Assembly: GCF_001922305.1 (NCBI RefSeq)
Contig: NZ_CP018839.1
Coordinates: 2,356,001 to 2,420,000 of the forward strand
Source of the DNA: Thauera chlorobenzoica
Lineage (GTDB): Bacteria > Pseudomonadota > Gammaproteobacteria > Burkholderiales > Rhodocyclaceae
Reading direction: 5' to 3'
DNA: 64,000 nucleotides
The first letter of the stretch is position 1. Each line of letters starts with the position of its first letter. Both the position numbers and the translations under genes were made by a program. Under the pieces are notes generated by a model. It worked only from the letters and a program-made list of their open reading frames with translations. It did no database searches and was not told the origin of the DNA. Shown here one piece after another: positions 18,565 to 27,609 of the stretch.

Positions 18565-21423
18565 ATGGAACAAATGAGCGTGACCCAGTTTGCCGGCGAA
18601 CTGAAAATGCCGGCCGCGGCGCTGCTCGAGCAGTTGAAGCGTGCGGGCGTGGAAAAAACCGGCCCCGCCGATCTGCTCACCGAACAGGACAAGGCGAGGC
18701 TGCTCGAATACCTGCGCCGGGCGCATGGCGATGTCCAGCCCAAGGGCAAGATCACCCTGACCCGCAAGCAGACGACCGAAATCCGTGCGACCGACTCGAC
18801 CGGCCGTGCGCGCACGGTCCAGGTCGAAGTGCGCAAGAAGCGCACCTTCGTCAAGCGCGATGAACTCCAGGGGGAGGCGGGCGCCGAGGTGAGCGAGCTG
18901 GCTGCCGCGCCCGAGTCGCAGCTGGCCGCACCGGAGCCGGCCGAAGAGGTGTTCGAGGCGCCGCAGGCGGAGCCTGTGGCTGAAAGTCCTGTGCAGGCAA
19001 GCGCCGATGAGCCGGTGCCCGAAGTCCAGGAAGCGGCGCCGGTCGAGGCGGCGAAGGCCGAGCCTGCCGCCGCTTCCGAGGCGGTTGCCGTCGAACCGGC
19101 ACCGGCGGAAGCCTCCGCCGGCGGCAAAGGCGCGGCCGTGCCTGCCGCCGAGCCGCCCCCCGCAGCGCCGACAACGACCATTGTGCTTAGCAGGCCGCTG
19201 CCGCTCAGCGAGATTCTCGGCGACGAAGAAATCGCCGCCCGCAAGCGCGATGAAGATCGCCTGCGCGCCTTGAAAGAGCGCCAGGCGGCCGATCTGCGCG
19301 CACGCCAGGAGCGCGAGGCGGCGGCGCGGGCTGCAGCTGAAGCCCGCCGTGCCGAAGAAGAAGCCCGTATCCGTGCCGAGCAGCAGAAAAAGGAAGAGCC
19401 GGCGAAGCCGGCCAAATCCACTACCGGCACGCTGCACCGGCCGGCGAAGACCGAAGACAAGCCGGCCGTCAGCCGCGACGCGCGGCGCACTCCAGCGGCC
19501 CCGGCGCGTGAGGCCGACAGCGGCAGCAAACGTCGTGGCGGCCTGAAGACGCGCGGCGAAGTGGGCGCGACCACGGGCAGCAACTGGCGTGGAGCGGGCA
19601 AGGGGGGCGGTCGTCACGGCCGCCATCAGGAAGACCGCTCGTCGTTCCAGGCGCCGACCGAACCCATCGTGCGCGAAGTCCATGTGCCCGAGACCATCAC
19701 CGTCGCCGATCTCGCCCACAAGATGGCGGTGAAGGCGACCGAGGTCATCAAGACATTGATGAAGATGGGCTCGATGGTCACGATCAACCAGGTGCTCGAC
19801 CAGGAAACCGCGATGATCGTGGTCGAGGAAATGGGTCACAAGGCGCTCGCCGCCAAGCTCGACGACCCTGATGCCTTCCTCGAGGAAAATGAGGAGCTCA
19901 AGGATGCCGAGCTGCTGCCGCGTGCGCCGGTGGTCACGGTCATGGGCCACGTCGACCACGGCAAGACCTCGCTGCTCGACTACATCCGCACGGCGAAGGT
20001 CGCGGCGGGCGAATTCGGCGGCATCACCCAGCACATCGGCGCGTATCACGTCGAGACCGCACGCGGCATGCTCACCTTCCTCGACACCCCGGGCCACGAG
20101 GCGTTCACCGCGATGCGTGCGCGCGGCGCCAAGGCCACCGACATCGTCATCCTGGTGGTGGCGGCCGATGACGGCGTGATGCCGCAGACGCGCGAGGCGA
20201 TCCACCATGCCAAGGCGGCCGGTGTGCCGCTGGTGGTGGCGATCAACAAGATCGACAAGCCCGATGCCAGCCCCGAGCGCGTCACCCAGGAACTGATTGC
20301 CGAGTCCGTGATTCCCGAAGCCTACGGCGGCGACGTGATGTTCGTGCCGGTGTCGGCGAAGAAGGGCACCGGCATCGACGAACTGCTCGAGGCCGTGCTG
20401 CTGCAGGCCGAAGTGCTGGAATTGACCGCTGCGGTCGACACTCCGGCGAAGGGTCTGATCATCGAAGCCCGTCTCGACAAGGGGCGTGGCCCGGTGGCTT
20501 CGCTGCTGGTGCAGTCGGGCACCCTGAGGAAGGGCGACGTGCTGCTTGCCGGCGCGACCTTCGGCCGCATCCGCGCGATGCTCGACGAGAACGGCAAGCA
20601 GATCGACGAGGCCGGCCCCTCGATCCCGGTCGAGGTCCTCGGCCTGTCCGATGTCCCGGCTGCGGGCGACGAGGCGATCGCACTCGTCGACGAGAAGAAG
20701 GCGCGCGAAATCGCCCTCTTCCGCCAGGGCAAGTTCCGCGATGTCAAGCTCGCCAAGCAGCAGGCAGCCAAGCTCGAGAGCATGTTCGAGCAGATGAGCG
20801 AAGGTGAGGTCAAGACCCTGGCGCTGATCATCAAGGCCGACGTCCAGGGCTCGCAGGAAGCCCTCGTGCAGTCGCTGCAGAAGTTGTCCACCGACGAGGT
20901 ACGGGTCAACGTGATCCACGCCGCGGTGGGGGCGATTTCCGAATCCGACGTCAACCTGGCGCAGGCCTCGGGCGCCGTCATCATCGGCTTCAACACCCGC
21001 GCCGATGCCGGTGCGCGCAAGCTGGCCGAGAGTTTCGACGTCGATATCCGCTACTACAACATCATCTACGATGCGGTCGATGAGGTGAAGGCGGCGCTGT
21101 CCGGCATGCTTGCCCCCGAGAAACGCGAAGAAATCACCGGTCTGGTCGAAATCCGCCAGGTGTTCACGATTTCCAGGATCGGCTCGATCGCCGGTTGCTA
21201 CGTGCTCGAAGGGGTGGTGCGGCGCAATTCGCATATCCGCCTGCTGCGCAACCACACGGTGGTGTGGACCGGCGAACTCGAATCGCTCAAGCGCTTCAAG
21301 GACGACGTCAAGGAAGTCAAGTTCGGCTACGAGTGCGGCCTCCAGCTCAGGAACTACAACGACATCAAGGAAGGCGACCAGCTCGAGGTGTTCGAGATCA
21401 AGGAAGTGGCGAGGACGCTGTAG
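18565..21423 (+). CDS. infB: Translation initiation factor IF-2
   Basis: IF-2 is the GTPase that places fMet-tRNA on the 30S subunit. The 952-residue protein starts with an IF2 N-terminal helical domain ([19 protein letters not shown]), followed by a long Ala/Glu/Pro-rich linker of low complexity and a second N-terminal domain. The G domain has GHVDHGKT at 461-468, DTPGHEAF and NKID. Domains II, III and the C-terminal fMet-tRNA-binding domain follow. The ATG at 18565 has a GGGAGGG Shine-Dalgarno and is 13 bp after nusA. An in-frame ATG at 18574 is a possible alternative. Confidence 0.96.
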   Translation: MEQMSVTQFAGELKMPAAALLEQLKRAGVEKTGPADLLTEQDKARLLEYLRRAHGDVQPKGKITLTRKQTTEIRATDSTGRARTVQVEVRKKRTFVKRDELQGEAGAEVSELAAAPESQLAAPEPAEEVFEAPQAEPVAESPVQASADEPVPEVQEAAPVEAAKAEPAAASEAVAVEPAPAEASAGGKGAAVPAAEPPPAAPTTTIVLSRPLPLSEILGDEEIAARKRDEDRLRALKERQAADLRARQEREAAARAAAEARRAEEEARIRAEQQKKEEPAKPAKSTTGTLHRPAKTEDKPAVSRDARRTPAAPAREADSGSKRRGGLKTRGEVGATTGSNWRGAGKGGGRHGRHQEDRSSFQAPTEPIVREVHVPETITVADLAHKMAVKATEVIKTLMKMGSMVTINQVLDQETAMIVVEEMGHKALAAKLDDPDAFLEENEELKDAELLPRAPVVTVMGHVDHGKTSLLDYIRTAKVAAGEFGGITQHIGAYHVETARGMLTFLDTPGHEAFTAMRARGAKATDIVILVVAADDGVMPQTREAIHHAKAAGVPLVVAINKIDKPDASPERVTQELIAESVIPEAYGGDVMFVPVSAKKGTGIDELLEAVLLQAEVLELTAAVDTPAKGLIIEARLDKGRGPVASLLVQSGTLRKGDVLLAGATFGRIRAMLDENGKQIDEAGPSIPVEVLGLSDVPAAGDEAIALVDEKKAREIALFRQGKFRDVKLAKQQAAKLESMFEQMSEGEVKTLALIIKADVQGSQEALVQSLQKLSTDEVRVNVIHAAVGAISESDVNLAQASGAVIIGFNTRADAGARKLAESFDVDIRYYNIIYDAVDEVKAALSGMLAPEKREEITGLVEIRQVFTISRIGSIAGCYVLEGVVRRNSHIRLLRNHTVVWTGELESLKRFKDDVKEVKFGYECGLQLRNYNDIKEGDQLEVFEIKEVARTL

Positions 21424-21426
21424 ACG

Positions 21427-21849
21427 ATGCCCAAGGAGTATTCCCGCAGCCAGCGCGTGGTGGAGCAGATCCGCCGCGAGCTGGCCGAGCTGATCCGGCT
21501 CGAAGTGAAGGATCCGCGCGTCGGCTTCATCACCCTGACCGATGTCGAGATCACGCCCGATTACGCTCACGCCAAGGTGTTCTTCACCTCGATGACCGGT
21601 GCCGGCGATGTCCCCGAAATCCTCCAGGGCCTGCGCCGTGCGAGCGGTTTCCTGCGCCGCGAGCTGGGCCGGCGGATCCGCATCCACACCATTCCCGAGC
21701 TCCATTTCCAGTACGACCGCTCGGTCGAGGAAGGCGCACGCCTTTCGCAGCTGATCGACGAGGTGGTTCGCGAGGACGAAGCGCGCCACCAGGACGACGG
21801 CGTTACGGGGCCGGATTCCGCCAGTGATGACGACGGCAAGCGCGGCTGA
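21427..21849 (+). CDS. rbfA: 30S ribosome-binding factor RbfA
   Basis: A 140-residue KH-fold assembly factor for the 30S subunit, important in 16S rRNA 5'-end maturation and cold growth. The family core RVVEQIRRELAELI, VKDPRVGFITLTDVEIT and PELHFQYDRSVEEG are all present. It begins 3 bp after the infB stop and its last 23 bp overlap truB. The acidic C-terminal tail is variable. Confidence 0.95.
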   Translation: MPKEYSRSQRVVEQIRRELAELIRLEVKDPRVGFITLTDVEITPDYAHAKVFFTSMTGAGDVPEILQGLRRASGFLRRELGRRIRIHTIPELHFQYDRSVEEGARLSQLIDEVVREDEARHQDDGVTGPDSASDDDGKRG

Positions 21850-22834
21850 GGCCGGGGCGGCGACTCCGGGTGCCGACGCTTCGCGCCCGCGCCGGGCGAA
21901 GCAGCCGCAGCGCAAGATCGTGCGCCGGGTGGTCGACGGCGTGCTGCTGCTCGACAAGCCGCAGGGGCTGAGTTCCAATACCGCGCTGCAGGCCGCGCGC
22001 CGCCTGTTCCGTGCTGCGAAGGCCGGCCACACCGGGACCCTCGATCCGATGGCAAGCGGGCTGTTGCCGCTGACCTTCGGTGAAGCGACGAAGTTCTCGC
22101 AGATGTTGCTCGATGCCGACAAGACCTACGAGGCGGTCGTGCAACTCGGCGTCGAAACCGATTCGGGCGACGCCGACGGCGTGGTCATCGCCACCCGTCC
22201 GGTGGCGGTCGGGCTGGCGCAGCTGGAGGCCGTGCTCGCACGCTTTCGCGGTGAGATCGAGCAGATCCCCCCGATGTATTCCGCGCTCAAGCGCGACGGC
22301 AAGGCCTTGTACGAATACGCCCGGGCCGGCATCGAGCTCGAGCGCGCGCCGCGCCGGGTGTGCATACATGCGCTCGATCTGCTCTCCTTCGATGGCGATC
22401 GGTTAATTTTTCGCGTCGCCTGCAGCAAGGGCACCTACATTCGCAGCCTGGCGATGGATATCGGCACCACGCTCGGTTGCGGTGCCCACCTGTGCGGACT
22501 GCGGCGCACCGTGATCGGCCGCTTCCGGGTCGATGAAGCGGTCACCCTGGCGCAGCTCGAAGCTGCAGCCGAAGACGATCGCGGCCGCCTGCTCGCCCCG
22601 GTCGATGCGCTGGTGGCGGAGTTCCCTGCGCTCGAACTCGATGCCGACGCCGCCAGCGGGCTGCTGCAGGGGCGTGTGCTGAGTCTGGCCACAGGCGCTC
22701 CCGGCGAGGCCGGGAAAATATTGCGCGTGTATGGGCCTGGCGGTTTTCTCGGCCTCGGACAGTGGCAGGCCGACGGTCGGCTCGCGCCGCGCCGCCTGAT
22801 CGCGACCGGCGGCGAGCGCCAGGGCGGTGCTTGA
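21827..22834 (+). CDS. truB: tRNA pseudouridine-55 synthase
   Basis: TruB makes the universal pseudouridine 55 in the T-loop of tRNAs. The catalytic Asp73 lies in GHTGTLDPMASG. The VLLLDKPQGLSSN motif, PPMYSALKRDGKALYEYAR and a C-terminal PUA-like region are also visible. The length is 335 residues from the ATG at 21827; a GTG three bases upstream is equally in frame. About 37 N-terminal residues are extra compared with E. coli TruB and are low-complexity. Confidence 0.95.
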   Translation: MTTASAAEAGAATPGADASRPRRAKQPQRKIVRRVVDGVLLLDKPQGLSSNTALQAARRLFRAAKAGHTGTLDPMASGLLPLTFGEATKFSQMLLDADKTYEAVVQLGVETDSGDADGVVIATRPVAVGLAQLEAVLARFRGEIEQIPPMYSALKRDGKALYEYARAGIELERAPRRVCIHALDLLSFDGDRLIFRVACSKGTYIRSLAMDIGTTLGCGAHLCGLRRTVIGRFRVDEAVTLAQLEAAAEDDRGRLLAPVDALVAEFPALELDADAASGLLQGRVLSLATGAPGEAGKILRVYGPGGFLGLGQWQADGRLAPRRLIATGGERQGGA

Positions 22835-22859
22835 GGTTCGCGCGCGCGCACGATTTCGA

Positions 22860-22889
22860 TTGAGTTTATGGTGCCGCTATGGGTATAAT
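22860..22889 (+). promoter_or_regulatory. Promoter of rpsO
   Basis: TTGAGT and a perfect TATAAT are separated by 18 bp. The transcript would begin near 22896, giving a leader of about 35 nt before rpsO. Confidence 0.75.
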
Positions 22890-22930
22890 CCGCGGCTTCT
22901 GATTGGCAGAAAATACGAGTAAAGACACAC

Positions 22931-23200
22931 ATGGCTCTTGATACCGCATCCAAGTCGAAGATCGTCTCCGACTTCCAGCGCGCCCAAGGCGACACCGGTT
23001 CGCCGGAAGTCCAGGTCGCGCTCCTGACCGCCCGCATCAACGGGCTCGCCCCCCACTTCAAGGAGCACGGCAAGGATCATCACTCCCGCCGCGGGCTGCT
23101 GAAGATGGTCAGCCAGCGCCGCAAGCTGCTGGATTACCTGAAGGGTCGCAACGCCGACAGCTATCGCAATCTGATCGAGCGTCTCGGCCTGCGCAAGTAA
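22931..23200 (+). CDS. rpsO: 30S ribosomal protein S15
   Basis: An 89-residue primary 16S rRNA-binding protein of the 30S platform. The family sequence is clear: [21 protein letters not shown], the [21 protein letters not shown] segment and the final [12 protein letters not shown]. It has its own promoter and is followed by a terminator hairpin before pnp, the same order as the E. coli rpsO-pnp operon. S15 represses its own translation in E. coli; no equivalent leader structure was identified here. Confidence 0.97.
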   Translation: MALDTASKSKIVSDFQRAQGDTGSPEVQVALLTARINGLAPHFKEHGKDHHSRRGLLKMVSQRRKLLDYLKGRNADSYRNLIERLGLRK

Positions 23201-23252
23201 TTGCCGCCCGTGACCAGCCCGACAGTGCCGATCAGGGCGAAGTAAGCCAGGA

Positions 23253-23289
23253 AAGCCGGTGTGTGCCCAGGCGGCCGCACCGGCTTTTT
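23253..23289 (+). terminator. Terminator between rpsO and pnp
   Basis: A 9-bp AAGCCGGTG / CACCGGCTT stem with a 16-base loop ends in five T residues. It follows rpsO by 53 bp and lies 107 bp before pnp. In E. coli the corresponding site is only partly efficient, so pnp may receive read-through. Confidence 0.75.
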
Positions 23290-23395
23290 GCCGTTTGGCG
23301 TCCGGGTCCGACGCCGCCTTTCCGCGCTGCCCCTCTCAGGGAAGGGCGCGGCATGCAGTTGTAGTCCGCTGCAATCAACGATAAAGGAATTCATC

Positions 23396-25492
23396 TTGCC
23401 TACTGCAATCAAGAAAACTTTCGCCTACGGCGCGCATACCGTCACCCTGGAAACCGGCGAAGTCGCCCGCCAGGCCGGCGGCGCAGTCATCGTCAACATG
23501 GACGAGACCGTGGTGCTGGCCACCGTGGTCGGCGCCAAGGAAGCCCGCCCGGGGCAGGACTTCTTCCCGCTCACCGTCGACTACGTCGAAAAGTTCTACG
23601 CCGCGGGGCGCATCCCCGGCGGCTTCTTCAAGCGCGAAGGGCGGCCGAGCGAGAAGGAAATCCTCACCTCGCGCCTGATCGACCGCCCGATCCGCCCGCT
23701 CTTTCCCGATGGCTTCATGAATGAAGTCCAGGTCATCATCACCGTGCTGTCGCTGAACCCCGAGATCGACTCCGATATCCCGGCGATGCTCGGCGCTTCG
23801 GCCGCGCTGGCGATTTCCGGCCTGCCATTCAATGGCCCGGTCGGCGCTGCGCGCGTCGGTTACCTCGACGGCCAGTACGTCCTCAACCCGACCGCCACCG
23901 AACTGCAGGCGAGCCAGATGAACCTGGTCGTGGCCGGTACCCAGACTGCGGTGCTGATGGTCGAGTCCGAGGCCCAGGAGCTGCCCGAAGACGTCATGCT
24001 CGGCGCCGTGGTGTTCGGTCACGAGCAGATGCAGACCGCGATCAATGCGATCAACGCGTTGGTCGAAGTCGCCGGCAAGCCCGAGTGGGACTGGCAGGCG
24101 GCGCTGGCCAACGAGGCGCTGATCGCCAGGGTCACCGAGCTCGCCAAGGCCGAGATGGAAGAAGCCTTCCGCATCACCAGCAAGCAGGAACGCTCGGCGC
24201 GTCTGTCCGAGATCCGCAAGCGGGTGATCGCACAACTCACCGACGGGGTGGAGAACGCGCCCTCGGTCAATGAGCTCAAGGACATCTTCTTCAACCTCGA
24301 GTCGGGCATCGTGCGCAGCCGCATCCTCAACGGTGAGCCGCGTATCGACGGGCGCAACACGCGCACCGTGCGCCCGATCGAGATCCGCACCGGGGTGCTG
24401 CCGCGCACCCACGGCTCGGCACTGTTTACCCGTGGTGAGACCCAGGCCCTGGTCGTGGCCACGCTCGGCACCGGCCGCGACGAACAGATCATCGATGCCA
24501 TCGCCGGCGAGTACCGCGAGCGCTTCCTGCTCCACTACAACTTCCCGCCGTTCTGCACCGGCGAAACCGGCCGCTTCGGCATCACCAAGCGCCGCGAAGT
24601 CGGCCATGGCCGACTCGCCAAGCGTTCGCTGGTGGCGATGCTGCCCAAGCCCGAAGAGTTCTCCTACACCGTGCGCGTGGTTTCCGAGATCACCGAGTCC
24701 AACGGCTCCTCGTCGATGGCCTCCGTCTGCGGTGGCTCGCTCGCCATGATGGACGCCGGCGTGCCGCTCAAGAACCACGTCGCCGGCATCGCGATGGGCC
24801 TGATCAAGGACGGCAACCGCTTCGCCGTGCTGACCGACATCCTGGGCGACGAGGACCACCTCGGCGACATGGACTTCAAGGTCGCGGGCACCGAGAACGG
24901 CATCACCGGCCTGCAGATGGACATCAAGATCCAGGGCATCACCAAGGAGATCATGCACGCCGCGCTCGAGCAGGCCAAGGAAGGCCGCCTGCACATCCTC
25001 GGCCTGATGCAGCAGTCGCTGGGCAGCAGCCGCGGCGAGGTCTCGGAGTACGCGCCGCGCATGATCAACATGAAGATCAACCCCGAGAAGATCCGCGATG
25101 TGATCGGCAAGGGCGGTGCGGTAATCCGTGCGCTGCAGGAAGAGACCGGCACCGTGATCGAGATCGAGGACGACGGTGCGATCAAGATCTCGTCGGTGAG
25201 CGCCGAAGGTGCGCAGGCGGCGAAGGCAAAGATCGAGGCGATCACCGCCGAGGTCGAGATCGGCAAGATCTACGAAGGTACGGTGGTGCGGTTGCTCGAT
25301 TTCGGTGCGATTGTCAACATCATGCCGGGACGCGACGGCCTGCTGCACGTTTCCCAGATCGCCAACGAGCGGGTGAATAATGTCTCCGACTACGTCAAGG
25401 AAGGCCAGTCGGTGCGCGTCAAGGTGCTCGAGACCGACGAGCGCGGCAAGATCCGTCTGAGCATGAAGGCGCTGCTGAGCGAAAACGCCTGA
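23396..25492 (+). CDS. pnp: Polyribonucleotide nucleotidyltransferase
   Basis: PNPase degrades RNA 3'-5' by phosphorolysis and is a degradosome component. Two RNase PH domains are followed by a KH domain (about 553-615, with [20 protein letters not shown]) and an S1 domain (about 620-690). The 698-residue length is normal. The start is a TTG at 23396 with an AAGGA Shine-Dalgarno 8 bases upstream. No ATG or GTG gives the family N-terminus, which begins close to [19 protein letters not shown]. The rare start codon would keep translation low and adds to the known autoregulation of pnp in E. coli. Confidence 0.95.
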   Translation: MPTAIKKTFAYGAHTVTLETGEVARQAGGAVIVNMDETVVLATVVGAKEARPGQDFFPLTVDYVEKFYAAGRIPGGFFKREGRPSEKEILTSRLIDRPIRPLFPDGFMNEVQVIITVLSLNPEIDSDIPAMLGASAALAISGLPFNGPVGAARVGYLDGQYVLNPTATELQASQMNLVVAGTQTAVLMVESEAQELPEDVMLGAVVFGHEQMQTAINAINALVEVAGKPEWDWQAALANEALIARVTELAKAEMEEAFRITSKQERSARLSEIRKRVIAQLTDGVENAPSVNELKDIFFNLESGIVRSRILNGEPRIDGRNTRTVRPIEIRTGVLPRTHGSALFTRGETQALVVATLGTGRDEQIIDAIAGEYRERFLLHYNFPPFCTGETGRFGITKRREVGHGRLAKRSLVAMLPKPEEFSYTVRVVSEITESNGSSSMASVCGGSLAMMDAGVPLKNHVAGIAMGLIKDGNRFAVLTDILGDEDHLGDMDFKVAGTENGITGLQMDIKIQGITKEIMHAALEQAKEGRLHILGLMQQSLGSSRGEVSEYAPRMINMKINPEKIRDVIGKGGAVIRALQEETGTVIEIEDDGAIKISSVSAEGAQAAKAKIEAITAEVEIGKIYEGTVVRLLDFGAIVNIMPGRDGLLHVSQIANERVNNVSDYVKEGQSVRVKVLETDERGKIRLSMKALLSENA

Positions 25493-25516
25493 CCGCCCGG
25501 GTGGGGCCGGATCTTC

Positions 25517-25539
25517 GCCGCCCGGGCTTTACGGGCGGC
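25517..25539 (+). other. GC-rich hairpin just after pnp
   Basis: An 8-bp GCCGCCCG / CGGGCGGC stem with a 7-base loop lies 24 bp after the pnp stop and has no T-run. It may protect the 3' end of the message; the true terminator is the next palindrome. Confidence 0.45.
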
Positions 25540-25570
25540 GGTTCCCCTTCGGACACATGAAGCACACATG

Positions 25571-25598
25571 AAAAAAGGACGCTGCCGCGTCCTTTTTT
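25571..25598. terminator. Bidirectional terminator between pnp and dksA
   Basis: A perfect 12-bp palindrome (AAAAAAGGACGC / GCGTCCTTTTTT) with a TGCC loop has a T-run on both strands. It can end the plus-strand pnp transcript and the minus-strand dksA transcript. Confidence 0.9.
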
Positions 25599-25635
25599 CA
25601 TTGCCGTCAGGCATGCGCCGGTGAGCACGGCGTGC

Positions 25636-26061
25636 TTACTTCGCCACCTGGCGTTCCCGCATCTCTTCCAGCGTCTTGCAGTCGATGCACATGGTCGCCG
25701 TCGGGCGGGCTTCCAGGCGCTTCAGACCGATCTCCACGCCGCAACTGTCGCAGTAGCCATACTCGCCCTCGTTGATGCGGCCAAGCGCCTCGTCGATCTT
25801 CTTGATCAGCTTGCGCTCGCGGTCGCGGTTGCGCAGCTCGAGGGCGATGTCCGACTCCTGGCTGGCGCGGTCGTTGGGGTCGGCGAACACCGTGGCTTCG
25901 TCCTGCATGGTGTGCACGGTGCGCTCGATGTCTTCCATCAGCTCGCCCTTCAGCGAGCTCAGGATCTCGCGGAAGTGGGCCAGCTGCTTTTCGCTCATGT
26001 ATTCCTCGCCGGCTGCAGGTACGTAGGGCGGGAATTGCTTGTGCAGGGTATCGTCAGCCAT
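25636..26061 (-). CDS. dksA: RNA polymerase-binding transcription factor DksA
   Basis: DksA enters the RNA polymerase secondary channel and works with ppGpp in the stringent response. The 141-residue protein has the coiled-coil tip motif DPNDRA (Asp61, Asp64, Ala66) and a four-Cys zinc finger (Cys104, Cys107, Cys125, Cys128). The full cysteine set makes it a standard zinc-type DksA. It is transcribed alone from a good promoter and converges on pnp. Confidence 0.95.
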   Translation of the reverse strand: MADDTLHKQFPPYVPAAGEEYMSEKQLAHFREILSSLKGELMEDIERTVHTMQDEATVFADPNDRASQESDIALELRNRDRERKLIKKIDEALGRINEGEYGYCDSCGVEIGLKRLEARPTATMCIDCKTLEEMRERQVAK

Positions 26062-26100
26062 GAATCAACTTCCGTAGGTTGGTGAATGAAGAGACCCGAC

Positions 26101-26129
26101 TTAATAGCAGAATCAGGCAGGCACGGCAA
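26101..26129 (-). promoter_or_regulatory. Promoter of dksA
   Basis: On the minus strand TTGCCG and TATTAA are separated by exactly 17 bp. The transcript would begin near 26094, leaving a leader of about 33 nt with a GGAAG Shine-Dalgarno. Confidence 0.6.
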
Positions 26130-26262
26130 GCAAAGGCGCCTGCCAGGCCGCGGCATGCGAGAGCAATGGATTGTGCCGAGCGCTGTGCGTTGTCGAAGGG
26201 GGCAAGGTTCGCTATGCGGTACGCTGGAAAGGGAGGGCGGCGAAGGGAGCGGCGGCGTGATC

Positions 26263-26493
26263 CTAGCGTGGCGGGGGCGCCGGCTTCCCGGCCAGGCCGG
26301 ACCAGCGTAGCCACTGGCCGCAGGCATTGCGTACTCCCCGGATGCTGCGGTGCCAGGGGCCGTCGATGCAGAGCCCTCTGGTGGCGCCCGATGCGACTTC
26401 GACGGTGTCGGGTTCGTCGCCCGCTCTGCGGCGGCCGTGCCAGCGCTCGCAGCTGATGCAACGCCTGTCGCTGACGGCTTGAAGCAACGGCAT
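26263..26493 (-). CDS. Small four-cysteine protein (hypothetical)
   Basis: A 76-residue ORF, family not recognised. It has a CISC pair (Cys12, Cys15) next to ERWHG, then a GLCIDGPW segment (Cys42) and an NACGQW segment (Cys58), ending in a basic/proline tail. The CxxC-x26-C-x15-C layout with Trp and Gly near each Cys looks like a metal-binding mini-protein rather than random frame. The start is uncertain: an ATG at 26556 would add 21 residues of poor quality. It lies alone between dksA and the next small ORF. Confidence 0.5.
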   Translation of the reverse strand: MPLLQAVSDRRCISCERWHGRRRAGDEPDTVEVASGATRGLCIDGPWHRSIRGVRNACGQWLRWSGLAGKPAPPPR

Positions 26494-26618
26494 CGGCGCT
26501 TTTCCGCTCACTGGTGTTTTCGATCCGGGGGCGGGCTCGACGGGGCTGTGCGGCATGCCGTGCCCGTTCCGTACCGTACAAGGCGCCGGTCGCGGCGAGC
26601 CGCTGAGGGCCGGTGACG

Positions 26619-26900
26619 TCAGGTGGTGAGCCGGTTGATGAAGGGGTAGCCGAACCTGCGCAGCAGATGCTTGAATGCTCTGGAGCTGGCCTTGGGGTCG
26701 CTGCTGGTGAACAGCGCCTTTTGGCGGGGGTGTGTTGCGGCGGGTAATGAAGCCAGTAGCATTTCACGCTCATCAAGGATGTCGTCGCACATCCTGTCGG
26801 TGACGAACATGAACGGAATCGGGTGATACAGACCATCCTTCCGGAGGCGGTGAAAGCGTGGATTGGTGCTCTGGATGCTCTCAGTGGTGTGGCTTTTCAT
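26619..26900 (-). CDS. Hypothetical protein, 93 residues
   Basis: A 93-residue ORF that I do not recognise. Its base composition is noticeably less GC-rich than the neighbours, and the protein has a mixed, protein-like composition with basic, aromatic and acidic residues and no long low-complexity run. A GGAG Shine-Dalgarno lies 4 bases before the ATG at 26900, and an AT-rich TATAAA is 30-40 bp further upstream. It could be a young or transferred gene; it could also be chance. Confidence 0.5.
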   Translation of the reverse strand: MKSHTTESIQSTNPRFHRLRKDGLYHPIPFMFVTDRMCDDILDEREMLLASLPAATHPRQKALFTSSDPKASSRAFKHLLRRFGYPFINRLTT

Positions 26901-27219
26901 GGGCTCCGTGGGGGCGAATGGAAAGGCTGCATTTATAACAGAGAAATGTAACGGGTGTATTACGTTGTGTTAGGTCGTGCCGAATTCCGGGGTGGCCGGT
27001 CCGAAACGGCGGGCGGTGCCGGCTGGCAGACTCGCTGGCGTGAGATGGCGGCGAGAATGCGCGGCAAGAGCGGGGGCCAAAAAACAAAAACCCGCTCGGC
27101 GTGGCGCCTGGCGGGGATCGTTGGGGCCATCTCGTTGATGGGCTCCGGGGCTGGTGGCTGCGCGGTGATCTGCGCTTTTCAGCCTGTGCAGTACAGCGCT
27201 TTCGAGCGCTTGAATATTA
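26901..27219. other. Intergenic region with the tRNA-operon terminator
   Basis: A gap of about 320 bp between the 93-residue ORF and tRNA-His. It holds the candidate promoter region of that ORF (about 26925-26945) and the terminator at 27079-27115. Short open frames here have no start signals or family resemblance, and I call no gene. Confidence 0.6.
27079..27115 (-). terminator. Terminator of the tRNA-Pro/Arg/His operon
   Basis: On the minus strand a CCCGC / GCGGG stem with an inner GGCG / CGCC stem ends in TTTTTGTTTTTT. It lies about 105 bp after tRNA-His. Confidence 0.7.
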
Positions 27220-27296
27220 TGGGGCGACATACCGGTTTCGAACCGGTGACCTCTGGAGCCACAATCCAGTGCTCTACCAACTGAGCTAATGCCGCC
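27220..27296 (-). tRNA. tRNA-His (GUG)
   Basis: The minus strand folds into a full cloverleaf. The 7-bp acceptor pairs GCGGCAT with ATGTCGC (one G-U), and an extra G at -1 faces C73, the hallmark of tRNA-His. The anticodon GTG is at 27260-27262 within loop TTGTGGC, the T-loop is TTCGAAA, and CCA is encoded at 27220-27222. It is the third gene of the operon. Confidence 0.96.
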
Positions 27297-27335
27297 ACTG
27301 ATGAACCGCGGTGAAACCGCAGCCCGAAACTTTTC

Positions 27336-27412
27336 TGGCCTGCCCGGCAGGGATCGAACCTGCAACCCCCGGCTTAGAAGGCCGGTGCTCTATCCAATTG
27401 AGCTACGGGCAG
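27336..27412 (-). tRNA. tRNA-Arg (UCU)
   Basis: A full cloverleaf on the minus strand with a perfect acceptor stem CTGCCCG / CGGGCAG, discriminator G and encoded CCA. The anticodon TCT is at 27376-27378 in loop CTTCTAA, so it reads AGA/AGG arginine codons, which are rare in high-GC genomes. It is the middle gene of the operon. Confidence 0.96.
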
Positions 27413-27439
27413 CTTCCTGCGGGCAATCGGAGTGTGAGC

Positions 27440-27516
27440 TGGTCGGGGTGGAGGGATTCGAACCCCCGACATCTTGCTCCCAAAGCAAGCGCGCTACCGG
27501 ACTGCGCTACACCCCG
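27440..27516 (-). tRNA. tRNA-Pro (UGG)
   Basis: A full cloverleaf on the minus strand with acceptor CGGGGTG / CACCCCG, discriminator A and encoded CCA. The anticodon TGG is at 27480-27482 in loop TTTGGGA. It is the first gene transcribed from the promoter at 27527-27555. Confidence 0.96.
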
Positions 27517-27526
27517 AGAGCCGCGA

Positions 27527-27555
27527 ACTATACAGTCCGAAAGACCCGCCGTCAA
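27527..27555 (-). promoter_or_regulatory. Promoter of the tRNA operon
   Basis: On the minus strand TTGACG and TATAGT are separated by exactly 17 bp, 11 bp upstream of tRNA-Pro. A GC-rich stretch (CGCGGC) follows the -10 element, as in stringently controlled stable-RNA promoters. Confidence 0.8.
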
Positions 27556-27609
27556 ACACCTTTTGGAGATTTTTCGATGCCGGACGGGCAATCGCTGAAA
27601 AGCGCCGGA

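Noticed and set aside
18376..22122. 1248-codon minus-strand frame opposite infB
   Set aside because: Composition is that of an antisense shadow (His/Arg/Ala-rich) and infB, rbfA and truB are certain on the plus strand.
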